A DNA stretch of 64,000 bases, from NCBI RefSeq assembly GCF_029433855.1, contig NZ_JAROAU010000003.1, positions 563,151 to 627,150 on the forward strand. The letters run 5' to 3'. The notes under the pieces were generated by a model. That model worked only from the letters and a program-made list of their open reading frames with translations, was not told the origin of the DNA and did not search any database. Position 1 is the first letter of the stretch. Each line of letters starts with the position of its first letter. This DNA comes from Candidatus Kosakonia sp. 282A-S69. Lineage in GTDB: Bacteria > Pseudomonadota > Gammaproteobacteria > Enterobacterales > Enterobacteriaceae. The position numbers were made by a program, and so were the translations under genes. Of this stretch, positions 60,703 through 64,000 are shown one piece after another.

Positions 60703-61602
60703 GTGTTAGTCATTATTGGCTATGTCGTCGTCTTCGCTACCGTATTTGGTGGGTTTGTGCTGAGCGGCGGTAACCTCGCGTCACTATTTCAGCCGACCGA
60801 GCTGTTAATTATCGGCGGGGCCGGATTAGGGGCTTTTATTGTCGGTAATAATGGCAAAGCGATCCGCGCTACCCTTAAAGCCCTCCCGTCGCTGTTTAAA
60901 GGCTCGCACTTCACTAAGTCGCTCTATCTGGATCTGCTGGGCATGCTCTATCTGCTGCTGGCGAAAAGCCGCCAGAGCGGGCTGGTTGCGCTGGAGAACG
61001 ATATCGAAGATCCGCAAAACAGCCCGATCTTCTCCGCCTATCCGCGCCTGCTGGCCGATGCCGATATCATGAACTTTATCATCGATTACCTGCGCCTGAT
61101 GGTCAGCGGCAACATGAACGCTTTTGAAATAGAAGCGTTAATGGATGAGGAGATTGAAACGTGCGAGCACGAGCATGAGGTGCCAGCCCACAGCCTGAAC
61201 GCCGTCGGCGATGGCCTGCCGGCGTTTGGTATTGTCGCGGCGGTCATGGGCGTGGTGAACGCGCTGGCGGCAGCGGATCGCCCGGCGGCAGAACTCGGCG
61301 CGCTCATCGCCCACGCGATGGTCGGAACCTTCCTCGGTATTCTGCTCGCCTACGGCATGGTACTGCCGCTGGCGACCCTGCTGCGCCAGCGTAGCGCTGA
61401 ACATCTGAAGATGATGGAGTGCATCAAAACCACGCTGCTCTCCAGCATTAACGGCTATGCGCCGCAAATCGCCGTGGAGTTTGGGCGTAAAACCCTCTTC
61501 TCAACCGAGCGCCCAAGCTTTGCCGAACTGGAAGATCATGTGCGTGAAGTTCGCACCTCATCCTCCTCCAGCGCATCCTCTTCTGCGAGTGAAGCAGCAT
61601 GA
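60703..61602 (+). CDS. motA: flagellar stator protein MotA
   Basis: 299 aa from GTG (MLVIIGYVVVFATVFGGF), AAGGAG eight bases upstream, as in E. coli motA. Four membrane helices (about 2-22, 30-52, 165-190, 200-222). The cytoplasmic loop contacts FliG. The tail is Ser-rich (about 285-298). A weak hairpin (CGCTG/CAGCG then a T run) separates it from flhC; no sigma28 motif was found here. Confidence 0.96.
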   Translation: MLVIIGYVVVFATVFGGFVLSGGNLASLFQPTELLIIGGAGLGAFIVGNNGKAIRATLKALPSLFKGSHFTKSLYLDLLGMLYLLLAKSRQSGLVALENDIEDPQNSPIFSAYPRLLADADIMNFIIDYLRLMVSGNMNAFEIEALMDEEIETCEHEHEVPAHSLNAVGDGLPAFGIVAAVMGVVNALAAADRPAAELGALIAHAMVGTFLGILLAYGMVLPLATLLRQRSAEHLKMMECIKTTLLSSINGYAPQIAVEFGRKTLFSTERPSFAELEDHVREVRTSSSSSASSSASEAA

Positions 61603-62528
61603 GAAAGAAGCCCGTAGAGACCATCGTCGTTCGTAAAACCATCAAAAAAGGGCATGGTTCGCACGGCGGTTCGTGGAAGATTGCCTATGCGGACTTTATG
61701 ACCGCAATGATGGCCTTCTTCCTCGTGATGTGGCTGCTCTCCTCCTCAAGCCCCGAGCAGCGCCAGCAGATTGCTGACTACTTCAAGGTGCCGCTGAAGA
61801 ACGCGCTGGCTCATGGGGAGAAGGCGAGCCTGAGCGACAGTATCATCCCCGGTGGCGGCGATGATGCGATGAAGCAGGATGGCGAGGTATTTAAGCGCAC
61901 ACTGCAAAAACTCGATCAGAAAAAGAGTGAAGCCAATCTCAAACGGGCGAGAGAGAAGCTTGAGAATCTGATCGAGGTCGATCCGCGGCTCAATAACTTC
62001 ACCTCGAACCTGCGGCTCTCCCTGACCGACGACGGGCTGCTGTTGCAGATCACCGACAGCGCCGACCGGCCGATGTTTAAGGTCGGTCGCCCGACGCCGG
62101 AAAGCTACATGGTCAATATCCTGCAGGCGCTGGTGCCGGTGCTTAACGATATGCCCAACCGCATTATCTTAACCGGCCATACCGATTCGCTCCCTTACGC
62201 CAAAGGCGAACAGGGCTACAGCAACTGGGAGCTCTCGTCCGATCGCGCCAACGCCTCGCGCCGCATTCTCGCTGGCGCGGGTCTTGCCAGTAAAAAATTC
62301 ATCCGGGTGATCGGTACGGCGGACACCATGATGCAGGCCGGCTCCCGTGCCGCCGATCCCATTAACCGCCGCATCAGCATCCTGGTATTAAGCCAGCAGA
62401 AAGAGAAACAGATCATGCAAGAAGATGTGCTTTTACGCGACACGCTGGTCAGCCCTGCGTCACCGTCCGTCAGCGGCAAAGGCACGCCAGAGCCCGCCGT
62501 TAAGCGCGCTCCTGAGGAGATCAAATAA
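61599..62528 (+). CDS. motB: flagellar stator protein MotB
   Basis: 309 aa. One membrane helix with the proton-binding Asp32 in IAYADFMTAMMAFFLVMWLL, plug region, and a C-terminal OmpA-like peptidoglycan-binding domain (about 155-270; ILTGHTDSLPYAKG, DRANASRRIL). It anchors the stator to the wall. Its start overlaps motA by four bases. Confidence 0.97.
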   Translation: MRKKPVETIVVRKTIKKGHGSHGGSWKIAYADFMTAMMAFFLVMWLLSSSSPEQRQQIADYFKVPLKNALAHGEKASLSDSIIPGGGDDAMKQDGEVFKRTLQKLDQKKSEANLKRAREKLENLIEVDPRLNNFTSNLRLSLTDDGLLLQITDSADRPMFKVGRPTPESYMVNILQALVPVLNDMPNRIILTGHTDSLPYAKGEQGYSNWELSSDRANASRRILAGAGLASKKFIRVIGTADTMMQAGSRAADPINRRISILVLSQQKEKQIMQEDVLLRDTLVSPASPSVSGKGTPEPAVKRAPEEIK

Positions 62529-64000
62529 TGGATATAAGTGATTTTTATCAGGCCTTTTTCGACGAGGCAGATGAGCTGATGGCGGATATGGAGAAGTATC
62601 TGCTTGAGTTGGATCTCGCGGCTCCGGACAGGGAAGTGCTCAACGCCATTTTTCGTGCCGCCCACTCTATTAAAGGGGGCGCAGGTACTTTCGGTTTTAC
62701 CGTCTTACAACAGACCATGCACATTCTCGAAAATCTGCTGGACGATGTACGCAGCGGTAAATTGCAGATTAACGACCCGATTCGCGATCTGTTTCTGGAG
62801 AGCAAAGATATTATGCAGGACCAACTGGACGCCTATAAAGCTTCCGCTGAGCCCGATCAGGAGGCGTTCCGCTACATTTGTGAAGCGCTGCGCCAGATTG
62901 CCCTCGACAGCGCCGAATCGACCACGCTGCCCGCTGAAGTGGTTACGCCTGCAGTGGCCGAACCCGTTGCGCCACCCGTTACGGCGTCGAAGCCCGATGG
63001 CGAGCACTTACGTATTATCCTCAGCAATATTAAAGAGGAGGATCAGCAGCCGCTGATTGACGAACTGGGTAACTTAGGTCGCGTCAGCGCGCTGCAGAGG
63101 GATAAAACCGGTCTGCAACTGACGCTGGCGACCACCGCCACGCCTGACGATATCCTGGCTGTGCTCTGTTTTATCCTTGAACCCGAGCAGATTGCGATCT
63201 CTCCCGCGCCTGTGGAAGAGCCCTCTCTTCCCGCCACTGACGCGACCGCGCCTGCACAAAATAGCCAGGCTCCGGCCGTTCGCACTGCGCGCCCGGAAAC
63301 CCCGCGTGCGAAACCGCAGCAGGCGGAGGCGAGCAGTATCCGCGTGGCGGTAGAGAAGGTGGATCAGATAATCAACCAAGTTGGCGAACTGATTATCACC
63401 CAGGCGATGCTTTCGCAGCTCTCAGGCGTACTCGACTCCTCCAGCCACGACACGCTTATCAGCACCATCGCTCAGCTGGAGCGCAACGCCCGCGATCTGC
63501 AAGAGTCGGTAATGTCGATTCGCATGATGCCCATGGATTATGTCTTCAGCCGCTTCCCGCGTCTGGTGCACGATCTCGCCGGCAAGCTGAATAAAGAGGT
63601 GGAGCTGACGCTGGTCGGCGGATCCGCCGAGCTGGATAAGCGGCTGATCGAACAGATCGTCGACCCTCTGACGCACCTGGTGCGTAACAGCCTCGATCAC
63701 GGCATTGAGCCGGTGGAGGTGCGTCGCGCTAACGGTAAAGCGGATAAGGGTAACCTGGTGCTTTCGGCTGAACACCACGGCGGCAACATTATTATCGAAG
63801 TGACCGATGACGGCGCCGGGCTGAATCGCGAGAAGATCCTCGCCCGCGCGCAGCAACAGGGGATGCCCATCAGCGATAACATGAGTGATGAAGATGTCTG
63901 GATGCTGATTTTCGCACCCGGCTTCTCCACCGCCGAAAAGGTGACGGATGTCTCCGGGCGCGGCGTCGGCATGGACGTGGTGCGGCGTAATATTCAGGAG
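62528..64000 (+). CDS. cheA: chemotaxis histidine kinase CheA (3' part outside window)
   Basis: 491 codons seen, open at the window end; the full protein should be about 650-670 aa. HPt domain P1 with phosphorylated His46 in RAAHSIKGGAGTFGF, P2 for CheY/CheB around 150-225, Pro/Ala linker, P3 dimer helices (VEKVDQIINQVGELIITQAM), and P4 kinase with N box LVRNSLDHGIEP, G1 DDGAGLN, F box APGFST and G2 GRGVGMDV. P5 lies beyond. It couples receptors to the motor through CheY. ATG overlaps the motB stop by one base (TAATG). Confidence 0.97.
   Translation, partial: MDISDFYQAFFDEADELMADMEKYLLELDLAAPDREVLNAIFRAAHSIKGGAGTFGFTVLQQTMHILENLLDDVRSGKLQINDPIRDLFLESKDIMQDQLDAYKASAEPDQEAFRYICEALRQIALDSAESTTLPAEVVTPAVAEPVAPPVTASKPDGEHLRIILSNIKEEDQQPLIDELGNLGRVSALQRDKTGLQLTLATTATPDDILAVLCFILEPEQIAISPAPVEEPSLPATDATAPAQNSQAPAVRTARPETPRAKPQQAEASSIRVAVEKVDQIINQVGELIITQAMLSQLSGVLDSSSHDTLISTIAQLERNARDLQESVMSIRMMPMDYVFSRFPRLVHDLAGKLNKEVELTLVGGSAELDKRLIEQIVDPLTHLVRNSLDHGIEPVEVRRANGKADKGNLVLSAEHHGGNIIIEVTDDGAGLNREKILARAQQQGMPISDNMSDEDVWMLIFAPGFSTAEKVTDVSGRGVGMDVVRRNIQE

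Overview
The window is enterobacterial chromosome. The left part follows the Escherichia coli order around gshA/luxS/proU/nrdHIEF: the tRNA-Arg(ACG) cluster, yqaB-yqaA, gshA, the sRNA micA, luxS, emrRAB, a ygaY-type transporter, proVWX, nrdHIEF, ygaM, ygaC, alaE, yqaE and ygaVP. Protein sequences match that family closely. The additions (a chromosomal sucrose operon, an AfuABC-like transporter, an ECF sigma redox operon and a motility locus) suggest a plant-associated genus such as Kosakonia or a near relative in Enterobacteriaceae. That genus call is an inference.

Layout. 1-600: one truncated and two complete tRNA-Arg genes with two copies of an RtT-like structured repeat. 786-6181 (+): yqaB, yqaA, gshA, luxS and an unusual pair made of a small lipoprotein and a coiled-coil FKBP-like protein; micA lies on the minus strand with a sigmaE promoter. 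6218-18789 (-): emrBA-mprA, a short ORF that looks like the scar of a ygaZ-ygaH deletion, ygaY, the glycine betaine importer proVWX and the class Ib ribonucleotide reductase nrdHIEF with a pair of NrdR boxes. 19055-28021: small conserved genes, an unknown 292-aa protein with a flagellar (sigma28) type promoter, an SDR/LysR pair, a Tar/Tsr-class chemoreceptor also behind a sigma28-type promoter, dcm without vsr, and ygaPV behind a double ArsR-type operator. stpA, which lies near alaE in E. coli, is absent.

28163-34651 (-): a complete sucrose system, scrKYAB plus repressor scrR, with three identical 14-bp operators. 35480-39476 (+): a periplasmic-binding-protein ABC importer of the Fe/AfuABC class with a fused double permease. 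39480-42456 (-): an operon of secreted peroxiredoxin, DsbD-like reductase, ECF sigma factor and NrsF-type anti-sigma factor, behind an ECF-like promoter. 42673-44331: an SgrR-like regulator.

45189-64000: a motility locus. flgAMN diverges from flgBCDEFGHIJKL, then come a chemoreceptor, fliA, flhD, flhC, motA, motB and cheA (cut by the window end). In E. coli these genes sit in separate places. Here the flagellar sigma factor, its anti-sigma factor, the master regulator, the rod/hook genes, the motor and the chemotaxis kinase are in one block, with sigma28-type sites before flgM and flgK. Two genes 20-24 kb away also carry such sites, so the regulon reaches beyond the block.

No insertion sequence, prophage, integrase or CRISPR array was seen.
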